Assembly (NCBI GenBank): GCA_024641635.1
Contig: JAHECS010000017.1
Span: 21,267 to 64,773, forward strand
Length of the DNA: 43,507 nt
Direction: 5' to 3'
From: Actinomycetes bacterium
GTDB taxonomy: Bacteria; Actinomycetota; Actinomycetes; S36-B12
The notes beneath the pieces were generated by a model. The model made no database searches, was not told where the DNA came from, and saw nothing but the letters and a program-made list of their open reading frames with translations. Every line of letters starts with the position of its first letter. The stretch's first letter is position 1. The translations under genes were made by a program, and so were the position numbers. Below are positions 8,414 through 18,850 of the stretch, one piece after another.

Positions 8414-9575
8414 AAGTCGCGCTCCTCGTAGTCACCGTCACGGGCGTAGTCGGCGCCCAGGGGTCGGGCCGACCCCGACGACTCCATGTCGGCGATGACC
8501 TCGCTCGGCGGCTGAACCTCGCGCGTGGGCTGCTCCACGAACCCTGAGTCCGGACCCTTGATCAGGTCGTGGCCCAGTCCCTCGGTGATGGGGAAGAAGC
8601 AGGCCACCTTGTGCCCGGGGGTCACCTCAAGGAGCTCTGGAACCTCCACCCGGCACCGGTCCTGCGCGCGGAAGCACCTGGTGTTGAACACGCATCCGCT
8701 GGGCAGGTTGATGGGGCTCGGCAGGTCTCCCTGGAGCACGATGCGCTCGCGAGTCGCCTCCACCTGCGGGTCCGGGACCGGCACGGCAGACATCAGTGCA
8801 TGCGTGTACGGATGCAGCGGTGCCGCGTAGAGGGTGTCCCGATCGGTCATCTCCACGATGCTGCCGAGGTACATCACGGCGACGCGATGAGACATCTGCC
8901 GCACGACCGACAGATCGTGCGCCACGAAGATGTAGGCGATCCCGAACTCGTCCTGCAGGTCCTGCAGCAGGTTGATGACCTGGGCCTGGATCGACACGTC
9001 GAGGGCGGAGACCGGCTCGTCGCAGACGACGACCTTGGGCTGCAGGGTCACCGCGCGGGCGATGCCGATGCGCTGCCGCTGGCCCCCGGAGAACTCGTTC
9101 GGGTAACGGTTGTAGTGCTCGGGATTCAGCCCGACGCGCTCCATGGTCTCCTGCACGGCCTTCTTCACGCCGCCGGGGGGATTGATCTTCTGCACCTGGT
9201 AGGGGGCAGAGATGATCGACCCGACCGTGTGCCGAGGGTTCAGCGACGAGAACGGGTCCTGGAAGATCATCTGCAGCTCGCGGCGGAGCGGGACCATCTC
9301 GTGCCGCGACAGCCCGGTGATGTCACGGCCCTCGAAGGTGAGGCTCCCGGACGTGGGCTCGATCAGCTTCAGGATGGACCGGCCGGCCGTTGACTTGCCA
9401 CAGCCTGACTCGCCGACGAGACCGAGCGTCTCGCCGTGGGCAACGCCGATGGAGATGCCGTTCACGGCGCTGACCATGCCCACGGTCTTCTTGCGGATCG
9501 CGCCCTTGGTGATCGGGAAGTGCTTGACGAGATTGTCGGCCCGCAGGATCAGCTCCTGCTCATCCAGAGGAGCGG

Positions 9576-9579
<4 letters not shown>
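8410..9579 (-). CDS. Oligopeptide ABC transporter ATP-binding protein (OppF/DppF type)
   Basis: 389-residue ATPase. It shows Walker A (GESGCGKST), the signature FSGGQRQRIGIARA and Walker B (VVVCDEP), followed by the oligopeptide-transporter C-terminal extension with the cysteine cluster around CVFNTRCFRAQDRC, which in homologues binds an iron-sulfur cluster or metal. The start is the ATG at 9579, which overlaps the stop of the upstream ATPase in ATGA; longer in-frame extensions run into that gene and are rejected. Last gene of the operon. The C-terminus is somewhat extended (about 50 residues beyond the cysteine region). Confidence 0.93.
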
Positions 9580-10615
<1,036 letters not shown>

Positions 10616-10619
<4 letters not shown>

Positions 10620-11608
10620 GCTGACAGCCTCACTCGCGGGTCGATGACCGCGTAGAGCAGGTCGACGATGATGTTCGCGATCACGATGAACGATCCGGCC
10701 ACGAGCACCGTGGCCACGATCACCGGCAGGTCCGAGTCGACGACGGCACCGACGGCCAGGCGTCCGAGCCCCGGCAGGGTGAACACGCTCTCGACGATGA
10801 TCGCTCCGCCGAGGAGTCCCGCGAGATCCAGTCCCGCGGCGGTCACGATCGGGGTCAGGCCGGCGCGCAACCCGTGCTTGCGGATGACCGTCCGCTCGGG
10901 CAGTCCCTTGGCGCGCGCCGTGCGGATGAAATCCTCGCTCAGCGTCTCGAGCATCTGGTTGCGCGTGAGCCGGATGTAGAAGGCCGCGAAGATGAGGGCC
11001 AGCGTGATCCAGGGCAGGATCATCGTCTGGAAGAACTGGACCGGATTGTCGGTCGGCGGCACGTAGCTCGGGTAGGGCAGGAGCTGCCAGCGGATGACGA
11101 CGAAGAAGAGCAGCAGCAGGCCGATGAAGAAGGACGGGAACGAGTAGCCCACGAGGGCGCCTCCGAGCGTGACCTTCTCCTGCCAGCGCCCCCGACGGAG
11201 GGCTGCGTAGATGCCGAGAAGGACGCCGGTGATCATCCAGAGGACGAAGGCGCCGACGGCCAGGTACATGGTGGTCGGGAGTGCGTTGATGATGAGGGGG
11301 GTGACCTCCTCGCCGCGGCGGAAGGAGTACCCCAGGCAGGGGGCCGCACAAGCGAAGGTCGCCGTCCCCGAGCCGTAGGTGCGGCCGGCGAAGAGTCCCT
11401 TGACGAACTCGATGTACTGCTGCCAAAGCGGCAGGTCCAGGCCCAGGCGGATCCGGTTCGCCTCGATCACCTGGGGGGTGCAGTTCTTTCCGCACGTCAG
11501 CGCGGCCGGGTCCGCCGGCAGTGCGTTGAACAGGACGAACGTGAGCATGCTCAGCAGGACGAGGATGAGCAGTCCTGTCAGCACTCGCCTGATGACGTAT
11601 GCGGTCAC
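10616..11608 (-). CDS. Oligopeptide ABC transporter permease (OppB/DppB type)
   Basis: 330-residue inner-membrane permease with about six membrane helices. The first is at about 9-29 and is followed by the large periplasm-facing loop typical of DppB. The EAA loop is visible around RTARAKGLPERTVIRKHGLR. An unusual CGKNC pair lies in the first external loop (about 39-43). The start is GTG at 11608. It is 111 bp downstream of the binding-protein gene, and that gap holds a perfect 16-bp hairpin, so expression of this part may be lower than that of the binding protein. Confidence 0.92.
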
Positions 11609-11671
11609 GTCGCGGGGGTCCTTGTCTGTGTCAGGGGGTGGTCGGGGGGTGGATCACCTGATCCGACCGTG

Positions 11672-11709
11672 GTGGTGGCTCCGGGAGCCGAGACTCCCGG
11701 AGCCACCAC
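11672..11709 (-). terminator. 16-bp perfect hairpin between binding-protein and permease genes
   Basis: Arms 11672-11687 and 11694-11709 are exact reverse complements around a 6-base loop. There is no T-tract on the coding side, so it may act as a partial (attenuating) terminator or an mRNA stabiliser. It lies just after the binding-protein stop codon inside the operon. Confidence 0.7.
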
Positions 11710-11719
11710 GATCACGTGC

Positions 11720-13477
11720 TTACTGCTCGACGTACAGGTCGCCGAAGGCCAGCGAGCCGTAGGCGTCCCACAGGAAGCCGTTGCCGATCTTCGAGCCCCA
11801 GAAGGCCTGCGCCTTGCCGAACAGGTGGGGAATGACCCACGCGTTCTGCATGGCCTCCTTGTTCAGCTCCTGCCACGCCTTGCCCTGCTCGGTGCGGTCG
11901 AGGATCTTCAGGGCGTCCTGGATCTTCGCCTCGTAGGCGTCGTCCTGGACCTGGCTGAGGTTGAAGCCGCCCGTCTGCCCCAAGAGCTCGGGGATGACGG
12001 TGGAGGCGTTCAGCCAGTCCGGGCCCCAACCGGAGCGCATGAGCTCCTTGGCCTGCTCCGGGTCGAACACGATGCCGTAGTACTGGCCCGGCTCGATCGG
12101 CTCGAGGGTGACGTTGATTCCCGCTGCAGCCATCGACGACTGGATCGCCGCGGCGATCTTCTCGTCAACCGGGTTGTTCGGGAACTGGTAGGTCAGGTCG
12201 GGCATGGGCTCGCCCGACTCCTCGATCAGCTTCTTCGCCAGCTCGGGGTTGCCCTCGGCCGGGATGACGTCGCCGTACATGTCGTCCCAGATGCCCGACG
12301 GTGCGTAGTCGAGCGGCAGGTTCGGCTTCACGATGCCGTCAGCGCGCTCGCCCGCGAAGTCGCCACCACGCGCGGCGATGTACTGCGCGTTGTTCATGGC
12401 CGCGACGATCGCCTGACGGTGCTTGACGTTCGGCAGCAGGCTGGTGTTGATCGCCGTGTAGCGCACGTAGGGGTCGTAGCCGTTGTAGGTACGTCCCTCG
12501 AAGCGCGGATCGTTGGCCGTGAACACGGTGGCCAGGTTCTCCGGCTGCATGTTGCCGTACTCGACGGTTGCCTGATCCTCGGGCGCGTCAGCGATGATGC
12601 GCTGGTCCATGGCTGCCGGATCCTGCGCGAACTCGACCACGATCTGGTCCGGGTACGCCGGGCGGTAGTCGTCGGACGCCTTGTCCCAGTTCTCGTTGCG
12701 CACGAGGGTCATCTTCTGGCCCTTGGTGTACTCGGAGATCTTGTACGGGCCGCTGGAGACGACGGCGTCGTCGTAGCTCTCGCCCGTGTCCTTGGCCGCG
12801 GGGACCGGCGAGAACGCCGGCAGGGTCACGGTGTAGTTGAAGTCGGCGACAGACCGGTTCAGGTTGAACGTGATGGTCTTGCCATCCTCCGAGCACTGCA
12901 CGGCCGCATCGAACGCCGCAGCGTCGTTGCCGTCCGTGGCGTACGGGCCCTTGTAGACGGAGGAACCGTCCTCGGCCTTGGCGATGTCCAGGTACGAGAT
13001 CGCGTACGTGGGCCCATCGGTGATGACGTCCTGGGCGAACGTGCGGGACACGCCGTACTTGACGTCGGCGCAGGTGATCGCCGTGCCGTCCTCGAACGAG
13101 ACGCCGTCACGCAGGGTGAAGGACCACGAGGTGGCGTCCTCGTTGGCGGTACCCGTGTCCGTCGCCATATCGGCGATGAGCTCGGTGCCGGCCTCGCCCG
13201 CGGCGTAGGCGTACTGCGTGAGCGTACGCGTGGTGTACCCGCTGAAGAACGCGATGTCCGCACCGGTGTACATGCGCTGCGGATCCACGTGCTGCCACTG
13301 CTCCGCATTGGTCAGCATCGTGATGGTGCCGCCGGACGCGCCTTCGGCCGACCCGCCGCCGCTGGCAGCTGCGCTGCCCTCGGAGCTGCTGCTGCCTCCG
13401 CCGCAGGCCGCAAGCGCAAGTGCACCCGCCGAGACCACTGCCGCCAGGCGCAGGCCCCTGTTGATGGCCTTACCCAT
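11720..13477 (-). CDS. Peptide-binding lipoprotein, ABC transporter family 5
   Basis: 585-residue extracellular solute-binding protein (SBP_bac_5 family), the receptor of the transporter. The start ATG at 13477 has a strong AAGGAGG site; a longer in-frame extension is not conserved-looking. The signal peptide ends in a lipobox LAAC with Cys25 as lipid anchor, followed by a Ser/Gly-rich linker to about residue 50. The family pattern is visible in SSGPYKISEY and NENWDKASD. M. tuberculosis carries the related lipoprotein gene lpqW between typA and mshB, the same interval as here. The ligand is unknown; oligopeptides are inferred from the family. Confidence 0.92.
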   Translation of the reverse strand: MGKAINRGLRLAAVVSAGALALAACGGGSSSSEGSAAASGGGSAEGASGGTITMLTNAEQWQHVDPQRMYTGADIAFFSGYTTRTLTQYAYAAGEAGTELIADMATDTGTANEDATSWSFTLRDGVSFEDGTAITCADVKYGVSRTFAQDVITDGPTYAISYLDIAKAEDGSSVYKGPYATDGNDAAAFDAAVQCSEDGKTITFNLNRSVADFNYTVTLPAFSPVPAAKDTGESYDDAVVSSGPYKISEYTKGQKMTLVRNENWDKASDDYRPAYPDQIVVEFAQDPAAMDQRIIADAPEDQATVEYGNMQPENLATVFTANDPRFEGRTYNGYDPYVRYTAINTSLLPNVKHRQAIVAAMNNAQYIAARGGDFAGERADGIVKPNLPLDYAPSGIWDDMYGDVIPAEGNPELAKKLIEESGEPMPDLTYQFPNNPVDEKIAAAIQSSMAAAGINVTLEPIEPGQYYGIVFDPEQAKELMRSGWGPDWLNASTVIPELLGQTGGFNLSQVQDDAYEAKIQDALKILDRTEQGKAWQELNKEAMQNAWVIPHLFGKAQAFWGSKIGNGFLWDAYGSLAFGDLYVEQ

Positions 13478-13585
13478 GTGTTTCCTCCTTGTCGCGGTCG
13501 CACTGGTGCGCGACCTTGCTCCGGTCGAGATGACCGGCATCCGCTCTGTTGGAGCGGTGGCTTGTGAACCCTTGACGCGCCGCGA

Positions 13586-14596
13586 TCATCGGACGTTCCG
13601 TCCGGTGCGCGGGTCCAGGGCGTCGCGCACGGCGTCGCCGAACACGTTGAATGCGTAGACGACGATGAACAGCGCCGTTCCGGGGATGAACAGATAGGTC
13701 GGCACGACCGCGAAGTAGCGGACGGAGTCGGCGAGCATCTTGCCCCACGAGGGGGTGGGCTCGACGATGCCGACGCCCAGGTACGCCAGCGCGGCCTCCG
13801 TCGCGATCAGTGTCGGGAGGGAGATCGTCACGTACACGATGATCGGCGCCCACAGGTTGGGCAGGACCTCGCGGAAGAGGATCCGCCGGGTCGGGGCACC
13901 GTTCGCCACGGCCGCCTCGACGAACTCACGCTCGCGCAGGCTCAGCACCTGCCCCCGGATGAGTCGCGCGAGATAGGGCCAGCCGAAGAACGCGAAGACG
14001 AGGACGAGATAGACGACCCGCGACGACTCGGGGCTGAGGCCCATCGCCTGGAGCCGCTGGGTGAGCACCGGGCTGAGGGCGAGGATCGCGAGGATGAACG
14101 GGAAGGCCAGCAGCAGGTCGGTGGTGCGACCGATGACCGTGTCGAGCCAGCCACCCTTGTATCCCGCGATGATCCCGATCGTCGTGCCGATGATCGCGAT
14201 CATGATGACCGCCGTGCAGGCGATGAACAGCGAGACGCGGGCTCCGAAGAGCAGCCGCGAGAGAAGGTCGCGACCTGTGAGCGGCTCGACACCGAGCGGA
14301 TGGTCGAGGGACGCACCGCCCCAGGGCCCAGCAGGCAGGCTGCCCTGGGCGGGGTCGAGACTGGTGAGGTCGAAGTCGTAAGGGTTCACGCCGAGGAGGT
14401 TGGTGATCAGCGGCGCCAGCAGCGCGGTGAGGAAGATCGCGACGAGCAGCCACATGGCGAACATGGCGGCCTTGTCGCGCTTCAGCCGACGCCACGCGAG
14501 CTGCCGGAGCGACAGGCCCGTGACAGCCCCGCTGACGCTGGGCGGCGGAGCGGCCGCGGGAGGCACTGTCGTGTCGGTGCTCACCGGTCCACTCAC
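13586..14596 (-). CDS. Oligopeptide ABC transporter permease (OppC/DppC type)
   Basis: 336-residue permease with an N-terminal cytoplasmic tail rich in Pro/Ala, a first membrane helix at about 44-66 and five more between about 115 and 325. The EAA-type loop reads around VEAAVANGAPTRRILFREVLP. It is the first gene of the operon, ahead of the binding protein, which differs from the usual A-B-C-D-F order. The start is GTG at 14596 with a weak GAGAG; another GTG four codons in is an alternative. The 267 bp upstream hold the candidate control region. Confidence 0.92.
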   Translation of the reverse strand: MSGPVSTDTTVPPAAAPPPSVSGAVTGLSLRQLAWRRLKRDKAAMFAMWLLVAIFLTALLAPLITNLLGVNPYDFDLTSLDPAQGSLPAGPWGGASLDHPLGVEPLTGRDLLSRLLFGARVSLFIACTAVIMIAIIGTTIGIIAGYKGGWLDTVIGRTTDLLLAFPFILAILALSPVLTQRLQAMGLSPESSRVVYLVLVFAFFGWPYLARLIRGQVLSLREREFVEAAVANGAPTRRILFREVLPNLWAPIIVYVTISLPTLIATEAALAYLGVGIVEPTPSWGKMLADSVRYFAVVPTYLFIPGTALFIVVYAFNVFGDAVRDALDPRTGRNVR

Positions 14597-14738
14597 CTCT
14601 CGGGGCCACAGGCCAGTTCGTGCCGGTAAGCCGGCGTGCTAGGGACGTACGAATGCCAAGCCCTGCGGAGGCTAGCCGCATGAGATTACGACACTGTGAC
14701 TGGTGAGTAACTACGCGATCCGTTGCTACGGCGTATTA

Positions 14739-14754
14739 GTCACCAAATCGTGAC
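14739..14754. promoter_or_regulatory. Inverted repeat GTCAC-N6-GTGAC upstream of the peptide-transporter operon
   Basis: Perfect 5-bp arms. On the minus strand the repeat lies exactly between GTGAAG and TAATAC, which could be -35 and -10 elements 16 bp apart. A regulator sitting here would control the operon. No footprint or regulon is known; the promoter assignment is tentative. Confidence 0.35.
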
Positions 14755-14781
14755 CTTCACATTCGCGCATGCGCCGGGGGG

Positions 14782-14824
14782 CCGGACGTTGTCCCGTACG
14801 CCTCGCGCCTGAGACAACGTTGTC
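14782..14824. promoter_or_regulatory. Palindrome GACAACGTTGTC and an upstream partial copy
   Basis: A perfect 12-bp palindrome at 14813-14824, with the partial inverted match CCGGACGTTGTC at 14782-14793. Central CG and AAC/GTT arms resemble LacI-family operators. It lies between typA and the transporter operon, about 220 bp before the first transporter gene. The rest of 14597-14863 shows nothing else convincing. Confidence 0.35.
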
Positions 14825-14863
14825 CGGTGGAATCGCTGGTCCGTCGCAACAAACGTGGAAGTC

Positions 14864-16720
14864 CTAAGACTTCTTGCGGCCCGCCTTCGCCCGATCGGTG
14901 GCCGCGAGCAGGACCTTGCGGATCCGCACGAATCCGGGAGTGACCTCGACGCACTCGTCCTCGCGGCAGAACTCGAGAGCCTGCTCGAGGGACAGCTGCT
15001 TGTGCGGGATGAGCGGCACGAGGATGTCACCGGAGGACTGACGCATGTTCGTCAGCTTCTTCTCCTTCGTCGGGTTGACGTCCATGTCGTCGGAACGGGA
15101 GTTCTCGCCGACGATCATCCCCTCGTACACGTCGGTTCCCGGTCCGACGAACATGGTGCCGCGCTCCTGCAGGTTCGCAAGCGCGAAGCCCGTCGTCGCA
15201 CCCGTGCGATCGGCGACCAGCGAGCCGGTCGGGCGCGTACGGAGTTCGCCGTGCCACGGCTCGTAGCGGTCGAACACATGGTGCAGCAGCCCGGTACCCC
15301 GGGTCTCGGTGAGGAACTCGGTGCGGAAGCCGATCAGCCCACGGGCCGGGACCAGGTACTCCATGCGCACCCATCCGGTGCCGTGGTTGATCATCTGCTC
15401 CATGCGGCCCTTGCGCAGCGCCATCAGCTGAGTGACGACACCGAGGTAGTCCTCCGGGATGTCGACGCTGAGCCGCTCCATGGGCTCGTGCACCTTGCCG
15501 TCGATCGTCCTGGTGACGACCTGTGGCTTCCCGACGGTGAGCTCGAAGCCCTCGCGTCGCATCATCTCGACGAGGATGGCCAGCTGCAGCTCGCCTCGAC
15601 CCTGGATCTCCCACGTGTCGGGGCGCTCCGTCGTCAGCATCCGGATGGACACGTTGCCGACCAGCTCCTGCTCGAGGCGCTGCTTGACCTGGTTCGCCGT
15701 CAGCTTCGTACCGCTCTTGCCCGCCAGGGGCGCGGTGTTGATGCCGATCGTCATGGAGATCGACGGCTCGTCGACGGTGATCACCGGCAGGGCCACCGGG
15801 CTCTCCGGATCAGCCAGGGTCTCCCCGATGGTGATCTCCGGGATGCCGGCCACGGCGATGATGTCGCCCGGTCCGGCCTCCTGCACCGGCACGCGCTCGA
15901 GGGCCTCGGTCATGAGCAGCTCGACGACCTTGGCGCGTTCCACCGTGCCATCGGCCTTCATCCAGGCGATCTGCTGGCCCTTGCGGATGGTGCCCTGATG
16001 GACACGACACAGGGCAAGGCGACCGAGGTACGGGGATGCGTCGAGGTTCGTGACATGGGCCTGCAGCGGCCGCTCCGGGTCGAACTGCGGCGCGGGGACG
16101 GTCTCCAGCAGCGTCCTGAACAGCGGCTCGAGGTCCTCCGCGTCCGGCATCCCGCCGTCGGCGGGCCGGGTCAGCGAGGCCCGACCGGCCTTGGCGCTGG
16201 TGTAGACGATGGGGAAGTCGATCTGAGCCTCGGTCGCGTCGAGGTCGAGGAACAGCTCGTAGGTCTCGTCGACCACGTCGCCGATCCGTGCGTCCGACCG
16301 GTCCACCTTGTTGATGACGAGGACGACGGGGAGGTGCTTCTCCAGCGCCTTGCGCAGGACGAAGCGGGTCTGCGGTAGCGGGCCCTCGGACGAGTCCACG
16401 AGGAGGACGACGCCATCGACCATCTCGAGGCCACGCTCGACCTCTCCGCCGAAATCGGCATGGCCGGGGGTGTCGATGATGTTGAACGTGACGCCGCCCT
16501 CGGGCGCCGCGGGACCCGTGTACCGCACGGACGTGTTCTTCGCGAGGATGGTGATGCCCTTCTCGCGCTCGAGGTCCATGGAATCCATCACGCGGTCGGC
16601 GACGTCCTGGTTGGCGCGGAAGGCGCCCGACTGCCAGAGCATGGCGTCGACCAATGTCGTCTTGCCGTGGTCGACATGGGCGATGATGGCGATGTTGCGG
16701 AGGTCCTCGCGGCGATTCAC
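14864..16720 (-). CDS. typA: Translational GTPase TypA/BipA
   Basis: 618-residue ribosome-associated GTPase of the EF-G family, linked in other bacteria to stress, cold adaptation and ribosome assembly. G1 is HVDHGKTT (15-22), G3 DTPGHADF at about 83 and G4 NKVD at about 138. The EF-Tu domain 2, EF-G-like domain V ([17 protein letters not shown] region) and the BipA-specific C-terminus follow. GTG start at 16720 with no Shine-Dalgarno; TAGGGT six bases upstream suggests leaderless expression. It is divergent from a small membrane protein gene (53 bp). A 6-bp hairpin surrounds the stop codon. Together with mshB and fdxA-dapC it marks a conserved actinobacterial neighbourhood. Confidence 0.95.
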   Translation of the reverse strand: MNRREDLRNIAIIAHVDHGKTTLVDAMLWQSGAFRANQDVADRVMDSMDLEREKGITILAKNTSVRYTGPAAPEGGVTFNIIDTPGHADFGGEVERGLEMVDGVVLLVDSSEGPLPQTRFVLRKALEKHLPVVLVINKVDRSDARIGDVVDETYELFLDLDATEAQIDFPIVYTSAKAGRASLTRPADGGMPDAEDLEPLFRTLLETVPAPQFDPERPLQAHVTNLDASPYLGRLALCRVHQGTIRKGQQIAWMKADGTVERAKVVELLMTEALERVPVQEAGPGDIIAVAGIPEITIGETLADPESPVALPVITVDEPSISMTIGINTAPLAGKSGTKLTANQVKQRLEQELVGNVSIRMLTTERPDTWEIQGRGELQLAILVEMMRREGFELTVGKPQVVTRTIDGKVHEPMERLSVDIPEDYLGVVTQLMALRKGRMEQMINHGTGWVRMEYLVPARGLIGFRTEFLTETRGTGLLHHVFDRYEPWHGELRTRPTGSLVADRTGATTGFALANLQERGTMFVGPGTDVYEGMIVGENSRSDDMDVNPTKEKKLTNMRQSSGDILVPLIPHKQLSLEQALEFCREDECVEVTPGFVRIRKVLLAATDRAKAGRKKS

Positions 16721-16726
16721 CCCCTG

Positions 16727-16732
16727 ACCCTA
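16727..16732 (-). promoter_or_regulatory. -10-like TAGGGT before typA
   Basis: Six bases before the GTG start; candidate leaderless promoter. Confidence 0.5.
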
Positions 16733-16773
16733 CGGGGGGCACGTCCGTTCCCAGAAATCGCGGAAGGCGCACC

Positions 16774-17388
16774 ATGACCATCTACTCGGACATCCCCGCC
16801 CGTCGCGCCCGTCAGCTCGCCGGAGACGTCTGGCTCGTTCTCTGGAGCATCCTGTGGATCTGGGCGGCCGTCCGCCTGCACGAGCTGATCATGAACCTGG
16901 CGACGCCCGGTCTGGCCATCGCCGACGGGGCCACCGCGCTCGCCGGAAGCATCTCGTCGGCGGGCGACTCCATCAGTCAGGTACCACTGGTCGGCGACAC
17001 GCTGGGCAGCCCCTTCGCCGGCATGAGCGACGCCGCGATGTCGATTGCCGACGCGGGTCAGGCCACCGCGGATGCCGTCGGCCTGCTCGCCCGCTTCCTG
17101 TCGATCGCGCTCGCGGTGCTGGCGATCATGTCGTTCGCCGTGTTCTGGGTGCCCATCCGGATCTCGTTCGCCCGGCGGGCCACGGCCGCGCGGCAGTTCG
17201 TCGACGAGAACGAGGACCTCGACCTGTTCGCCCTGCGTGCGATGGCTCGGCAGCCGCTGCATGTCCTCGCCCGGATCAGCAGCGACCCGGCCGGAGCCTG
17301 GCGCCGGCGCGACCAGCAGGTGATCACCGCCCTGGCGGCACTCGAGCTGCGCGAGGAGGGCATCCGGGTCCCCTCCTTCGTCGAGTGA
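16774..17388 (+). CDS. Conserved-looking two-helix membrane protein, unknown function
   Basis: 204 residues. A first membrane helix lies at about 18-40. A Ser/Ala/Gly-rich stretch follows (45-108, probably outside the membrane and helical), then a second helix at about 110-133 and a basic cytoplasmic tail of 70 residues. GGAAGG seven bases before the ATG serves as ribosome site. It is divergent from typA. Its stop codon shares the palindrome TGATCA with the stop of the convergent DUF1707 gene. I do not recognise a named family; reading frame, codon use and membrane pattern support a real gene. Confidence 0.75.
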   Translation: MTIYSDIPARRARQLAGDVWLVLWSILWIWAAVRLHELIMNLATPGLAIADGATALAGSISSAGDSISQVPLVGDTLGSPFAGMSDAAMSIADAGQATADAVGLLARFLSIALAVLAIMSFAVFWVPIRISFARRATAARQFVDENEDLDLFALRAMARQPLHVLARISSDPAGAWRRRDQQVITALAALELREEGIRVPSFVE

Positions 17389-18102
17389 TCAACCCCGACT
17401 GATGCCCCACTTCCGTGGGGCCTTCGGCCGCTTGATCTCGATGCCGCCGAAGATCGCCGCGCCCTTGACGACGAGGACCGGCGCACCCGGGGGTGTCGAA
17501 TCGGAGGGGACCTCGACGCCACCGAAGATGCCCACGGCCTCGCTGCGGATGGCCATCCCCTCGGGCACGGTGATCTCCAGGCCGCCGAACAGGGCGATCG
17601 CGGTGACGACCGTCTCCCGACTCGTCAGTACCGCCTGCGTGAGGTCGAGCTCCCCTCCCCCGAAGATGCACGTCGCGCTCACCTCCGCAGGGACAGTCCA
17701 CGGACCCTTGCGCTCGAAGGCACCGAAGATGGCGACCAGCGAGTTGTCGCCCTGGCCAGCGAGGCCGGTGTTGACGACGATGCCCGCGTCCGTCCGTGCC
17801 GGGTGCCCGGGCGCCGCGGGCGTGGCGGCCGCAAGGTTGTTGGCTGCGGGGATGGCCAGCGTGCCGGGAGGCACGGGGAGGTCGCGCATCACCGGGATGA
17901 GGTCGCCGTAGGTCGCGGCGCGATAGGCCTCGTCCAGCCGGTCCTGATGCTCGAGGGCAGTCAGCCGACCCTCGGCGTAGGCGTCGCGCAGGATGCCCGC
18001 CACCTTCTCGCGGTCCGCGTCAGACGCACGCATGCGCAGTGCCTCGGCGACGGGGTCCGATGGCCGCTCTGCCGGCAGGTCGGACGGCACGTCGGGACTC
18101 AT
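17389..18102 (-). CDS. DUF1707 protein with LiaF-like C-terminal beta domain
   Basis: 237 residues. Residues ~23-76 form the DUF1707 domain (MRASDADREKVAGIL to VMRDLPV), a small helical domain found in many actinobacterial surface or regulatory proteins. Residues ~110-232 hold four repeats of an IFGGxE(I/V) motif, as in the C-terminal domain of LiaF/YvqF cell-wall-stress proteins. There is an Ala/Pro linker but no clear membrane helix, so it may be cytoplasmic or peripheral. ATG at 18102 with TAGCCT six bases upstream. Function unknown; a part in envelope-stress sensing is inferred from the LiaF resemblance. Confidence 0.82.
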   Translation of the reverse strand: MSPDVPSDLPAERPSDPVAEALRMRASDADREKVAGILRDAYAEGRLTALEHQDRLDEAYRAATYGDLIPVMRDLPVPPGTLAIPAANNLAAATPAAPGHPARTDAGIVVNTGLAGQGDNSLVAIFGAFERKGPWTVPAEVSATCIFGGGELDLTQAVLTSRETVVTAIALFGGLEITVPEGMAIRSEAVGIFGGVEVPSDSTPPGAPVLVVKGAAIFGGIEIKRPKAPRKWGISRG

Positions 18103-18108
18103 GCCACG

Positions 18109-18114
18109 AGGCTA
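18109..18114 (-). promoter_or_regulatory. -10-like TAGCCT before the DUF1707 gene
   Basis: Six bases before the ATG, no Shine-Dalgarno; candidate leaderless promoter. Confidence 0.5.
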
Positions 18115-18162
18115 CCGACCCGGAGGCTCGTCAGGAGCGGTGAGTTCGGGCGGTCACATACC

Positions 18163-18660
18163 TCAGCTCCAGGGGTCGATGATTCGAAGGCCCTGGGACG
18201 TCAGGATCTCGTTGGCCTCGGCGGCGTGCCAGACGTCGTGGCTGTTCACGCGCTCGACCACGAAGCCTCGGGTATGCCGCCAATCAGGCCCCCAGTCGGG
18301 GTGGCTGATCTCCTGATCCAGCTCGTCGAACGCCCATGTGTCGAGAACGCGATCGACGATGGCGAAGGTCGACGTCAGCGCCTCAACCAGCTCATCGGCG
18401 TCCAGCGCGTGCTCGAGGTCGTCGTCTCCCGGACACTCCCAGCCGGCGTTGGTGAAACGCGTGGTCGACGCCCCCGGCTCCCCCGCCACGTCGCACAGCC
18501 AGAACACCCGCTGGCACGCCAGGTGACCGACCACGGCCCACAGGGGCCATCGCTCAGGTCCGGCGGGTGCCGACAACTGCCCCGGCGTGAGCGAGGACAT
18601 CACGTCGACGAGTCGCCCGTTGAGCACGGGCCACCTCGCGAAGGCAGGGCGGATGCTCAC
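18163..18660 (-). CDS. DinB-fold protein
   Basis: About 165 residues of the DinB/YfiT four-helix fold. The likely metal-binding histidines are in VVGHLA (about 46) and in the HDVWHAAE motif (about 140-147), the usual three-His pattern. In actinobacteria this fold includes mycothiol-dependent enzymes, and mshB is nearby, but the substrate cannot be told. The start is uncertain: GTG at 18660 begins SIRPAFARWP, while a TTG at 18672 is possible; neither has a clear ribosome site. It stands alone between a divergent MarR-type gene and the DUF1707 gene. Confidence 0.75.
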   Translation of the reverse strand: MSIRPAFARWPVLNGRLVDVMSSLTPGQLSAPAGPERWPLWAVVGHLACQRVFWLCDVAGEPGASTTRFTNAGWECPGDDDLEHALDADELVEALTSTFAIVDRVLDTWAFDELDQEISHPDWGPDWRHTRGFVVERVNSHDVWHAAEANEILTSQGLRIIDPWS

Positions 18661-18836
18661 GAGGACAGTCAACCGCGATCGGCGCGTTCAGGAGGCACTC
18701 GTCTGAGGAATTGGGGGCGACAGAGTGCAGGATCGATCGACACTTGGCTTGCAGGTGTCAGTCGCCATGCGCAACTATGTGTGCGCGCGACGGGGACAAC
18801 TTCATCAAGGGACGCCGGCGATCGACGACAGTGCCC

Positions 18837-18842
18837 TAACGT
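18837..18842 (+). promoter_or_regulatory. -10-like TAACGT before the double-MarR gene
   Basis: Eight bases before the chosen ATG at 18851. Supports the shorter start for that gene. Confidence 0.4.
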
Positions 18843-18850
18843 CATCTCCC

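Noticed and set aside
10874-13567. Plus-strand open frame of 897 codons opposite the peptide transporter genes
   Set aside because: Antisense shadow of clearly identified permease and binding-protein genes; low-complexity Val/Arg/Asp composition.
14858-14873. Small hairpin GAAGTC-N4-GACTTC around the typA stop codon
   Set aside because: Only six base pairs and within coding sequence; too weak to call a terminator.
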